Position numbers and translations under genes: made by a program
The notes under the pieces: model-generated
Databases searched by the model: none
What the model saw: only the letters and a program-made list of their open reading frames with translations
What the model was told of the DNA's origin: nothing
Shown: piece by piece, positions 1-11,800 of the stretch
Layout of the letters: each line of letters opens with the position of its first letter
Numbering within the stretch: the stretch's first letter is position 1
Source: Nicotiana tabacum
Taxonomy: Eukaryota; Streptophyta; Magnoliopsida; Solanales; Solanaceae
Length of the DNA stretch: 64,000 nucleotides
Direction of reading: 5' to 3'
Assembly: GCF_000715075.1 (NCBI RefSeq)
Contig: NC_134094.1
Span: forward strand, 78,226,838 to 78,290,837

Positions 1-250
1 TTCGCCTCGGCAGGATAGATACATATATGGTTCGTGTCGTTCGACCCTCGGTAGTGCACACACTTTATGGGATCGAGTTGTTCGCCTCGGCAGAATTATG
101 TACCATACTTTATGGGATCGGGCCGTTCGCCTCGGCAGGATTATGCACCACACTCTCATGGGAGCGGGTTGTTCGCCTCAGCAATATATATAATAGATGT
201 ATCTATGGTTATATACCATATTATGATGGGATCGGGTCGTACGCCTCGAT
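1..250 (+). repeat. Minisatellite inside an LTR ('gggatcggg..cgcctcggcag')
   Basis: About five degenerate copies of a unit of roughly 45-55 bp are present. Each has the core 'tgggatcggg', then 'cgttcgcctcggcag', then 'attatg'. Open frames across it arise only from the repeat. The same motif recurs at 46060-46290, 53255-53480 and 58265-58400, and in reverse orientation (with 'gggttgcacgccgcaa') near 30060-30215. Confidence 0.7.
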
Positions 251-1042
251 ATTTTTATAAAAATCCTTCTAGGGAATCGTGCATATTAATTGTACAAAGG
301 GCCAGTGTATCTGGGAGTTTTTCTGATTTGAATTGTAGCGACCCATCTGGTGAGGTCCATTATATATATATATACTCTGGGACAGGGGGTGACTGCTAAT
401 CGAGAGTTGAGTTTATTGTTGAGAGGAAGAGTGTACCACATATTCATATTTGTTTAATTCGCGAATTTATTCTGCCCCATATCTGTTTTACTTCTTACTG
501 TATTTGCCTTATTAGACCACTAGTAAGTGTCGATGTCGACCCCTCGTTGCTACTTCTCTGGGGTTAGGCTGGATACTTACTAGGTATACGTTGCTTACGT
601 ACTCATACTACACTTACTGCACATTTTTGTGCATGTACATATATGTCTAGAGCCCATGTGAGAGCAGAGACGTGTATACATGCGGGGACCTAGGTGAGTT
701 GCATTCCATTTGTCGACCCGCAACCAACAGAGTCGCCTTCAGAGTATTTATATTTTTTCTGTCCAATTTATATTCCGGACAACTGTTGTATTTTATTTTA
801 TATTCCTAGTTATTGCTCATGCACTTGTGACATCGGGTTTTGGGATGATTATGGGTTGTTCTGTATTGAATTTGTTAAAAGTATTATTATTTACTCTGTA
901 AATCCCCATTCTTTACTATTTAAATTGAAGAAAAATATGATTTCAAAATAATAAAATGAGAACCCAATTAAGTAATTATTGTTGGCTTGCCTGACAGTGG
1001 TGTCCAGCGCCATCACTGCACTTATGGATTTTGGATCGTGAC
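1..1042 (+). mobile_element. 3' part of an LTR (solo LTR or 3' LTR), element-D family
   Basis: The segment is co-linear with the last third of the D LTRs. It has the 'gggatcggg...cgcctcggcag' minisatellite, the phrase 'agtgtcgatgtcgacccctc', the phrase 'ggctggatacttact', and the terminal 'ggatcgtgaca' ending at about 1042. What follows (aggagttccac) is not the TGGTATCAGAGC primer-binding site that follows the 5' LTRs of B, D and F. It is therefore a 3' LTR or a solo LTR. The 5' part lies outside the window. Confidence 0.75.
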
Positions 1043-2103
1043 AAGGAGTTCCACTTCCAGGTTTTAAAACAAAACGAAGCAAAAAAAATAGATCGATAAC
1101 TACAACTATTGAAAATCATATTATTAGCCAGAAATAACAAATAAATGAATTTACCAAACTAAAAAAAAAAAAAAAAAAGAGGATAAAATCTAAAAACAAA
1201 ATAGAAAAGAACAAATAGCATTTGGAAACAACTATTATCAAGCCAAACTAACACATCAATATATTACTCAAAACAAAAATATAAGGTAAATAGAACTACA
1301 TCCAAAGTTACAATAATTCTAGGCCAACAAAATTATAAGAAAATAAAGAACAGAAAAAAACAAAATTCTGAAGGAGTGAATAGTACATTAAATTCTGGTT
1401 TAATACTGATGTTTTTAGCAGAGAATTTTAATTTGGTATATTTAATGCATGGATAATCAATTCAGTTTTCAATGAGTGACCTTTGATTTACATATATTGA
1501 GAAGTTTTTATGAATAGAGATGAGGATTATAGCAATTAAAAAAAACAAAGAGTCATTTTACCACTATCATTTAAATTTTATATTGAGTAGCTGGAAAAAG
1601 TAACGTACGGTAAAGAATTACATAATATCATTATTAAGTGTATTAATTAGTCCATTGAAAAAGAAGTAGAATTTTGAATAAAGAAAATTTAGAAAATGGG
1701 AAAGAGATAAATGGATATTTGGTTTGGTAGATGAACCATCTTGTAAACTTAGAATATTGAGGGAACAATAAAATTTATTCATCCGTGGAAGATAAGGAAA
1801 CAAACATTCAAGGATGAATTGATTAAATGATAGGTCGTAAATTCATTGTTGTGCTGCTGAACTTGTAATTCAACCATTATGTAACTAAAATATTAAGTAC
1901 TAATTATTATATGTTTAATTAAGTTTTAGTTTATTACAGGGGTAAAATTATAATATAACTTTGAAGATAGGAGCTTCCCACTTTTAGTATAACTAGTTCC
2001 TACGTATATGCGTTGTACGTAAATCTTAATTCAATTATACTATATGGGAAAAACAATTGTAACGCAATTGACTTAGTACAAAACCTCATTGAATTGGAAC
2101 TTT

Positions 2104-2108
<5 letters not shown>

Positions 2109-2159
<51 letters not shown>
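2109..2159. repeat. (TA)n microsatellite
   Basis: An uninterrupted TA dinucleotide tract of about 25 units, 1.75 kb upstream of the ABCB start codon. Confidence 0.95.
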
Positions 2160-2163
<4 letters not shown>

Positions 2164-2509
2164 CTCGGAAAATAATATCATTCTTTCTTTGAATGAGAGC
2201 AATAACCTCATTGAACAATATTTTTTGTCAGGTCTCCGTAGTTAATAATCTTATTTCTCGTGTGTCCAATGATGAAGATGAAATTCTAATTTATTTATTT
2301 TTGAATGTGGACCAAATTTAAAGAATGCATATTTTTAAATCCGTATTCCTTTCTTTTTCCTCGTTATATTAGAAGCAAGTTATTTAATATTATCCAACAA
2401 CATCTTCTTATGATATAGAGATAAAATATATAATTGGAGAATGACATCTTTTTTGTTATGGTTTCTTTTCTCTTTCTTTTCCTTTTTTGTTTTAACTATC
2501 TATATCTAT

Positions 2510-2607
2510 AAGGTAGGGGTAAGGTTTGCGTACACACTACCCTCTTCAGACCCAACAATGTGGGATAATACTGGGTATATTATTGTTGTTGTTATTATTA
2601 TTGTTGT
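2510..2607 (+). mobile_element. 3' end fragment of a TS-type SINE
   Basis: The segment starts 'aaggtaggggtaaggtttgc', continues with 'gtacacactaccctcttcag' and a 'tgggataatactgggtat' box, and ends in a (TTG)/(TTA) tail (about 2578-2607). This is the characteristic 3' half and TTG tail of the Solanaceae TS SINE family. The tRNA-related 5' half with A/B boxes is not visible, so it is a 5'-truncated copy. Confidence 0.7.
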
Positions 2608-3171
2608 ATCTATGTCTATATTTATATCTATATTATATTAAAAATAGGAAAGCCATTAATAAAATATAATATCGTTTATCTTTTTTACCTTTTAAAAATG
2701 AATTTCGCATTGGATAAAATAATCATTTAAATTATTATTTTTTAGAATTTTATAATGAACTAAATTTTGATTACTAATCTTTTCTTATTGAATTAGGTAG
2801 GAAGTTTATAATATAAATATATATTAGTTTGAAATTCCGCATGGAAAATAAAGATACCATGTATAGAAAATGGAAGTCAAATCTCTTCAAAAATCAATTA
2901 AAATTTTGCATATAATAGAACTTTCAAATCCACCAAACATTGTGTACTTCGTGTTGTAATAAATCACAGCCGCTAAAGAGAGATCCAAAATTGCAATGGA
3001 TTCTAATGCAAGAACTCATCCTAGCGCGTTGTATTTCTAGTTTTGTCCTAAATACTAATATAAATAATTAAGGGTATAAAAGTCGATCAATAGTTCAGGG
3101 ATATTTTTATCGTTCGATATTTAGTATAGAATATTCGTGCTTTTATAATAATATAGATATAGATATAAATA

Positions 3172-3206
3172 TAAATATGATATGATATGATGATATGATA
3201 TGATAT
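3172..3206. repeat. (GATAT)n microsatellite
   Basis: About six imperfect GATAT/TGATA pentamers, preceded by a short 'atataaatataaat' stretch. Confidence 0.85.
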
Positions 3207-3789
3207 ACACTATAACAATTTACATTAGCGCGAATAAATCTAAGTTGCCGTTTTCAAGCTATCAAAATTCATGGATTTAATCTCCGCGAGTACATACTTT
3301 ATTTTGACCTTGTCAGTTCATACATTCCTTGAAAGCACAATGAAGATCCTCGTGGAAAACGATAACAGGTTTTATCTCCAGACTTCAGATACTTCTCAAC
3401 CATATATAACAAAAAAAATGGTTTTTAAATGATCAATCAAAATCCTGACAAGTAACACTTAGAATTGATAGGTTCCAAACGCACTAATTTCAGTATAATG
3501 TGACACCCAATATAACAGGAGTAGCCGGCAAGAGTAGCAGTAAATGATTTGACCTATTGTATACAAGGACGACTTAAAGTATTTTTATATTATCAATGTA
3601 ATTTATCTAACAGCGGATAACCTACTATATTTTTTAACTTACTAATCTCATATTTTATTAACAGTTAGTTGTAATTATTTTTAAATGATATGAATAATGT
3701 AAAAATTATTTTACAATATCAATGTACAGAATGTAATCTCAATAATAACAACGACACGTCTTGTAGTCATAGTTCGGCTGGCAAGTAAC

Positions 3790-3799
3790 TTATTAAATA
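3790..3799 (+). promoter_or_regulatory. Weak TATA-like box of the ABCB gene
   Basis: 'ttattaaata' lies about 110 bp before the start codon, with no better TATA between it and the ATG. This is a positional inference only. Confidence 0.2.
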
Positions 3800-3908
3800 C
3801 TAGAGTTGAGAGAATAGACATGGAAAAGGCAAACTTTGGAAGGGAATCAGAATTTTTGTATAGCTTAAGTACTCTGGGATTTTGAGCTTCTAATAACTAG
3901 CTTTTGAA

Positions 3909-4094
3909 ATGGGAAAGAAAAGTGGGATATTCAGATATGCAGATGGCGTTGATAAGTTGGTGATGTGTCTTGGGACTTTAGGATGCATAGGAGATGGGCT
4001 GATGACTCCACTCAATATGTTTATTCTCAGTGCTATCATTGATGATTATGGAGGTGCTGATGATGCTTCTTTTACTAATGAAATTGTTGACAAG
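3909..4094 (+). CDS. ABCB15-like: ABCB exon 1
   Basis: It encodes residues 1-62, starting [17 protein letters not shown]. This cytosolic N-terminus and first membrane segment ('[14 protein letters not shown]') are typical of the ABCB8/15/18 group. It ends in phase 0 at GACAAG|gtttgt. Confidence 0.9.
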
Positions 4095-7000
4095 GTTTGT
4101 ATTATCATTCTATTTCTTCGATCTTGGATGCAATTAGGGGTCCTTTCATTTGACATATAATCTTCCTGTAAACTTTCAGTATTTCTTATACAATACTATT
4201 TGGTTTCTAGTACAAATGTTGCGGTAGATCGTGGGTAACTAGTACATAATTGCACAAAGTAAATAGGAAAAAAAAATAACACACAGATTTAACAAGGTTC
4301 GATTAAGCCTAATCCTTGGGACAAAAGTAGAGAGGGTTTTCCACTATGAATGAGAAGAAAAGCACAATACAATCTCTAGAATTTCCAACTACAACCATTA
4401 TATATAGATCTCAAATAGTCCCAAACCTATAAGAGAAAGTTTTACCTAATCTGACAAGCACAATATGTTTTTCTTTCTCAAATTTGTTAGAACAATGAGT
4501 TTTCCAAACCTATAGGGATTATGGGTTTCCTAACAGTAAAAGAAAATAATTTGAGCCATAAATAACATCTTCCTCTTGGCTTGAATTTTCTGCATCAACA
4601 GGAACAACGCCTCTCTACCTTGTCCTCAGCCCTCTAAAGGCTCTAATGAGTACTGCACACACTAATCAAGTCTAGACAATGCCTAAACTTGTTGCCCGGG
4701 ACTGCCTTGGTCATCATATCAGCTGGATTATCATGCGTAGACACTTTCTCCATATTAACAACCCTTTTTGATATAATGCCTAGAGTAAAGTAATGTTCGA
4801 CTTTAGTATGCCTCATCCTCTCATGAAACATCTGACTCTTAGAAAGATGAATTGCACTCTAACTGTCACAAAATAATGGTACTTAGCTTCTTCTAAGCCA
4901 GTCCAAGATCACTCACCAAGACTTGTAGCCAAATAACCTTATTGCTTCTGTTATTGCCATATACTCAGTCTCAGTGGTAGACAAAGAAACAACAGACTAC
5001 AAAGCCGCCTCCCAACTGATGACACTACCAGAAAGAGTAAAAACATAACCTGTCAAAGATCTTCTCTTATCCAACTCCCCTGCATAATCTGAACCGACAT
5101 AGCCCATTATGGATTCACTCAACTTGTCTTGTAAAACGTCAAGCCTATATCTAAAGTACCCTTTAGGTATATCAAGATCCAGTTCGCCGCCTGCCAATGT
5201 TCTTTACCAACACACCATGTATCTACTCACAACACTAACAACATGTGAAATATCAGGGCGAGTGCAAATCATAGCATACATAATGCTACATACAACACTC
5301 GAATATAGAATACAGAACACTGGACATTTGCTCCATCTCCTTGTCTGTTTTTTGTAACGTGTTTGTAGACAACTTGAAATGGAAAGCAAAAGTAACAGAT
5401 ACAGATTTAGCACATATTATATTAAATCTCTTGAGGGCCTTCTCAATATAGGATCGTTGAGGCAGTATCAACTTCCCAATCCTTCTATCTCGAGTAATCT
5501 TCATCCCTAATATCTTCTTTGCAACACCCAAATCCGTTATCTCAAACTCTTCACCTAGTTGCTTCTTCAGTCGGATAATATCATCCACAAATAACAACAA
5601 ATACACCCAAGAACCATCTTCAAGCTTCTTGTAATACATACAACTATCGTATGCACTTCGAGAAAAGGTACTTTGAATCATGAATGTATCAAATCTTTTA
5701 AACCACTACCTAGGCAACTGTTTCAGACCATATAAAGATTTCTTAAGCAAGAAAACATAAATTATCTTATCCGGAGTAATGAATCCCTCAGGTTGACTCA
5801 TATAAAATTATTCATCCAACTTGCCATGCAAGAACGTAGTTTTCACATCCAACTGCTCTAGCTCTAAGTCATGAAGAGCCACCAAATCCAGTAAGACCCT
5901 GATAGATCTATGCTTTACCACTGGAGAGAATACTTTATTGTAAGATATCCCCTCGCTTTGTGTAAAACTTTTAGCTACTAACCTTGTCTTGTACCTTTGT
6001 GCTTCAACCCACGGACTTCCCTCATTTCTTTTGAAAACCCACTTGCAGCCTAATTCCTTCTGCCTCTTTGGTAATGGAACACACTTCTGTATATAATTCT
6101 TATGAAGAGACTCCATCTCTTCACCCATAGCATCAACCCATTGATCTACTTTTGGACGAGAAATAGCTTTTTTATAGCCATTAGGCTCAAGCACATCAAT
6201 GCTCTCGGCAACAGACAAAGCAAATTCTACAAAATTTGCATATTCAAGAAGATTACCATCACCTACGTTTGCAAACTTTTGTGGTCGGTTGATCACTCTC
6301 ATCTCTCTGCATGTTGCGATGCTATATGGTTGATGTTGCACATGTGTATTAACACCATCATCTTGATTAATATTTTGCACCTTCTCCGCTTTCTCTAATT
6401 TATAATTACTGGGATGTGACAGTGAAGATTTAATTTCTAGCTCTATACGGTCACTAACACCACGATCTGTTTCTGATATTTCCTTCTCTATGTGACTGTC
6501 TAGTGACGCAGATTCATCAAATGTCACATCCCTATTAATAATTAAACCCTGGAGTCTTTTGATCTGTGTACCACAATCTATAACCTTCCGCTCCAGTTGC
6601 ATATCCTAGAAATATGTACTTCTTCGCCCTCGGCTCAAGTTTTCCATCCCTCACATAAGTATAAGCAGGACAACCAATTACTCAGATTTGAATAATCAGT
6701 AGGCAAACCGCACCATACCTCAAAATGAGTTTTAAACTCAATAGTTATGGATGAAGATACGTTAATAAAATAACAAGTTGTATTGATCGCTTCAACCCAA
6801 AAAAACCTTGCTAACACATGAGTATGAAAGTGTGCTTCGTGCCCTATAATAAATTGTTTTCTTCATGCATTCTGCAACATCATTCTGTTGTGGTATTCCG
6901 ACATAAGTGTGATGTCTCACTATGCCCTATCTGCTGCAGAAATCATTAAACTCAGAATTGCAAAATTCCAATACATTGTCAGTCCGAAGATGTTTAACTT

Positions 7001-8806
7001 TTCTTTTCGTCTACCTCTCAACCATCGTTTTCAATTTAACAAACATCGAAAATGCCTCATATTTTGTTCAGAAAATACACCCACGCCAATCTTGATTAAT
7101 CATTAATTAAACTCATCAAATACTTGGCACCACTCTTAGAGGGAAGGTCACGCAAGTCTAAATGTATATAATCTAACTTGTTTCTGGTCTTGTGTTCTGC
7201 CTTCTTGCTGAATTTTATCCTTTTCTGTTTACCAAATACACAAACTTGATTGTTATACCCATCCATCAAGTTTTGATTATTCAACAAAGACAATTCCTTG
7301 TCACTCATATGACCAAGTTGCAAGTGTCACAATTGAGAGTGATTCAAATCACTTTATCCAGAAGCTACAATAGCTTCTCTTTCAACTTCACTTGCCTGAA
7401 GATGATATAATTTAGAATACAGTTTATCTTTCATGAGTAGCGTGGATCCTTTACACATTTTAGGTTTTCATTCTTGGAGTAGAACTTATACCCTTGATCA
7501 TCCAAAGCTGAGAGAGAAAGCATATTTTTCTTTAACCGCGGAACATGCCAACAAGCAATATTTATGATAATTCCATCGAACATTCTCAATCTAATGCTAC
7601 CAATTTTCTCTATTGGTAATGGATTATTATCACCCATGTAGACACTCCCACTCATTTGCTTATAAGTTGCAAACTAATTCTTGTAATTCTTGTGCGGATA
7701 CATATAAAAAGTAGCACTAGAATCAAGAACCCAGGAATTCTGCTTATGACTTGAACTCATGGTACAAACTTTCTCTAAAAAGTCACTATCATTAGAATTA
7801 TTTTCAGTGTCAACAATATTTGTAAAATTATCTTCTTTCTGCTTCCCTTTTTTCTCTTTTAGCTTTGGACAATTTCTCTTGTACTGATCTCGCTCCTTGT
7901 ACTCATAATAGTTATGCTTTCTTGATCTGGACTTCGATCTGGTTGTTAACCTTTTTGTATTAAAGTCTTTTTGTTGTATTCTTCCCCTACTGACAAGACC
8001 CTCACCATCAGTTCTGCTATCTAGAAAGCACTTTTCAACTCTTTCGATTTTAGTGCATTACTAACATTTTTCAGTGAAATATAGTCTTTCTCATATAGCA
8101 ACGTATTAGCAAAAGTGTCGTAAGATGGTGGTATACAACATAACACAATCAAGACCTGATCCTCACCCTCAATTTTGCTTTCCGCATTCTTCAAGTCCAT
8201 TGTAATTGGATTAAACTCATCAAGGTTTATCAGCGATTTCTCAGAATACAGATCTTCTGGCTTCTTCCATGTCGTTGCTGCAGAAGTTTCTTCAGTAATT
8301 TCCCGAAGAACGCTATCTGTAATGCTCATGAAGATCACACTCAAATTCCTCTCCTTCAAGTTTGCCTTCTCTCTATCATCTCTTCAGAAAAATCCTCATC
8401 AATTTGCTTCCACAACCTTTATAACACCAGGGACGATCGTAATCTTCCGTAGAATGAAACTAGAAACCCCATCGAATTTCTTTATACTTTGTTAAAGATG
8501 ATGAAGATATCTTAACCTTATTATATGTAAATACTCTAACCTTACTCTGATACTAATTGTTGCGGAAGATCGTGGATTAATTAGTACATAATCACTCAAA
8601 GTAAATATAGAGAAAAAATAATATAAGGATTTAACGAGGTAACCAATTTAATCTATATAGTTAATATAACAGTAATAAACTTCGTATAACTTATGATATT
8701 GGAAATTATGTGTTGTATCCAAATGCAGATTCAAGATTTAAATTTGATTGGAGAAAACTTGAAGTTCTTAACATTGAAAATAAATAGAGTAGCTAATTCA
8801 TTGTTC

Positions 8807-8890
<84 letters not shown>

Positions 8891-11800
8891 TCTACGTTGA
8901 AAATGTTGGATTCAATTGATCATGTTAGTTGTGTGCTACATTTGCAACTGGTTGTATTACTTATTCTTGTTTAACTTATATGAAATCAATGTAACAGTTT
9001 GTACATTATAGATGTGGGATAATAAGAATACGTGTATTAATAATACGAGGATCATTATTTACTGCAAAAGAATCCATGTGTCATTGTCCATTGCATTACA
9101 ATATTATTATTTATTGCATAAATAATTCGTACATTATAGTTCCCGTATATTAGACTATAAACTAGCCACCCCCTATTTACTTAGCCTAGAGTTTGTTTGC
9201 CATAATCATAAATTTTTAGAGAAATAAAACAATTTTTTCCCCATGTCTTTGAAACAGTACTCTCTCAGGTTGCTCTTCGTTGCAATTGGAGTTGGTATAT
9301 CTGCCTGCCTTGGTACGTATAACACCTTTTTTTTACGCATGAGCATATGTTCATGAGTTTATCTACTAACTTCTCTTGATTCACTTAAAAAAATTTCTAA
9401 AACCGTTAATAAAAAAATAAATTAGTGATATGAAAATAAGGTAACTTATATGCTATAACGGATAAAAATACACTAATATTGTTAAAATCTCAGTGTTAGC
9501 TCATAAACTTGTTTACTAAGTTTGAAAATGAAGTATTATGCATGATAGTGTTTCTGAAACTTGTAGGAGGAATTTGTTGGACAAGAACTGCAGAGAGGCA
9601 AACATCTCGCATAAGGATGGAATATTTAAAATCTGTCCTCAGGCAAGAAGTTAGTTTCTTTGACAGCCAAAATGCTTCATCCAGTAGTTTTCAAGTTGTT
9701 TCCACAATTTCAGCTGATGCTCATTCTATTCAAGATGCTATTGCAGAGAAGGTATTTCAATTTTGATGTATTAAGGGTGTGTTTGGTAGGAAGGAAAATG
9801 TTTTCCATGGAAAATGTTTTTCATAGAAAATGAGTGATTTTATCACTTATTTTCCCTGTTTGTTGGTCAGTGAAATTTTTTTTCCGGAAAATAATTTCAT
9901 AGTGTTCGGTTAGAGAGTAAAAAATAATTTTTAGGAAAATAATTTTTATGATACTCTCCTCACCCCTCCCCCTCAAATACCCATCGTTTTTAGGACTCTA
10001 TTTCTTCAAGAATTTAATTTTTCATTTAAAAATTCATACAACCCCAAAGGAACTAATGTGTTGTTTTACTTTTTTTTTACGCAAAAACAACATTGAAATT
10101 TGTGTTCCGTAACTAAAAAGCAAATACTCTTTTTTTTAAAAAAAGAAAGTACTCTTTCTACAACATGATTATAAAGTACTCTCATTTCGTTGAAATAAAA
10201 GAAAATACTGTTTCTACATCATGAAAAGAAAATATTTTTTTTACATCATGAAAAGAAAATACTCATTTGTTGAAATGAAGAAAATAATTTTTCTACATCT
10301 TGAAAAGAAAATACTCTTTTTGTTGAAATGAAAGAAAATATTTTTTACTCGAAAAGAAAGTACTTTTTTATTAAAATAACAAAAAAAAACTTTTTTATAT
10401 CATGAAAAAGAAAATACCCATTTGTTGAAAAGAAAAAGAAATACTTTATTTATAACATGAAAAGAAAATATTATTAATAATATTTCTATTTAGGGTGGGG
10501 ATAGAGGTGGAGGTGGGGTGAGGGTAGGGGTGGGAGTGGGGTGGGTTGGTGGGGATGGGGAATAGGGTGGAGAAGGTTGAAAACTGTTTTTTCTTCTTAT
10601 GATAGGGAAAATATTTTCCTCCAAATGAGTTTACGGGGAAAATATTTTCCTCCAAATGAGTTCACGGGGAAAATATTTTCCAACACATTTAAGCCAACCA
10701 AGCATGAAAAAATAGAAAAATATTTTTCGAAAAATATATTCCTTCGTACCAAACACACCTTAAGTCTTGTCATCTTTCTTTCTCAACGTATCATACTATA
10801 AGATTCTATGTATTTTCTCAAAATTAATTTCAAATTAATTTCACCGTATGGTTATTGAACTTTATCTACTATAAAAATAAAACAAAACTATTTTTTTTCA
10901 TATTAAAATAATTGAATTCTACCCACTATAGCAGTAATATTAAAAAACTCTCTCTTGTCAAATTAAAATACATAACTGATCTTTACCTGTTATAATAATT
11001 TTACATGCTATAACAGTAAAGTACTAATCTTTACTACTATAACGACAAAACCACCTCATCAAGGTCACTTTTTTAAATCATTCGGTGCATAATAAGTGAT
11101 TTTTTGACGTCTTTATTTTGGTCCAAAATAAGTGTCCTTTTACATAATCAAGAATGAATTAACTTTAGTTTTTTAAAATTTATCCTTATTTTATATATCC
11201 CAATATATCAAGTTAACAATATATAAATTTTAATTAAGGATAATTTAATCAAAATATATTTTCTCTCTCTAGTAGTTAGTATTTTCATAAGGGGTGTGCC
11301 AAAGGCCTAAAAGTCATTTTTTATGGATCGGTATGTGGGTAAAGTTTAACGCTTTATTGTTACTAAAGTAAAAGTTCAGTTATTTTAATGTGCTAATAAA
11401 TAACGTGATAGTGTGTAAAGTATGTTACATTAACGTGAGAAAAAACTGTTTATATATATAGTATGATTTTGCTATAAAGTTTAGTGGATAAAGTTTGGCG
11501 ACGATACATTACCCGTTTGGTCATAGATTTTGCTAATATTTTTCCAAATATTTTTTGACAAATACATGTTTGTTCATAAATTTTATTCATATTTTGGCAA
11601 ATTCCCAAAACTCAAAACTCCGAATCCCAATTTTGACCCAAAATATTACTTACAATTTTTAAAAATTGTCTCAAACTTTTATATTTTATAAAAGAGTCTA
11701 TCATTTATTATTTTGTAACAATGCTGCTTTGTCTCCTCGGTCATCTGATAGAATATTATGTAGTTCATTATAAAAATGATAATTTTGTACCAAATTTATT

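Larger units (their letters stand above)
1043..3908. other. AT-rich intergenic sequence upstream of the ABCB gene
   Basis: No gene is supported here; the short open frames have no recognisable domains. It contains A-runs (1160-1180), a (TA)n tract, a SINE 3' end, and a short GATAT microsatellite. The last few hundred bases presumably include the promoter and 5' leader of the transporter gene. Confidence 0.7.
4217..8645 (-). mobile_element. Degenerate Ty1/copia LTR retrotransposon in intron 1, antisense to the gene
   Basis: A terminal segment starting 'tgttgcggtagatcgtgg' at 4217 is repeated as 'tgttgcggaagatcgtgg' at 8558. On the - strand these are the inner and outer ends of the LTRs. Next to the 8558 copy is 'ctctgatacta' (8546-8556), the complement of a degenerate initiator-Met-tRNA primer-binding site. 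Between them the - strand gives gag, protease, integrase, RT and RNase H in copia order (integrase before RT), broken by many stops and frameshifts. LTR similarity is recognisable only over about 85 bp, so the outer right boundary is uncertain and no target-site duplication was found. Confidence 0.85.
4095..9257 (+). other. Intron 1 (5163 bp), enlarged by a copia insertion
   Basis: Donor gtttgt, acceptor '...tgaaacag'. It holds a decayed Ty1/copia element on the opposite strand (4217 to about 8645) and a (TA)n tract (8808-8888). The rest is AT-rich with no recognisable feature. The neighbouring exons show no sign of decay, so the intron is presumably still spliced. Confidence 0.85.

Noticed and set aside
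1..400. Open frames over the first 400 bp as small protein genes
   Set aside because: They run through the LTR minisatellite; the repeated residues come from the DNA repeat, and the same LTR copies at 46060 and 53255 do not keep the frame.
4217..8645. Endogenous pararetrovirus as an alternative to a copia element
   Set aside because: Integrase lies before RT and LTR ends with a PBS are present; there is no movement or coat protein motif.
8693..8974. A 93-codon frame with poly(Ile-Tyr)
   Set aside because: It is created by the (TA)n microsatellite inside intron 1.
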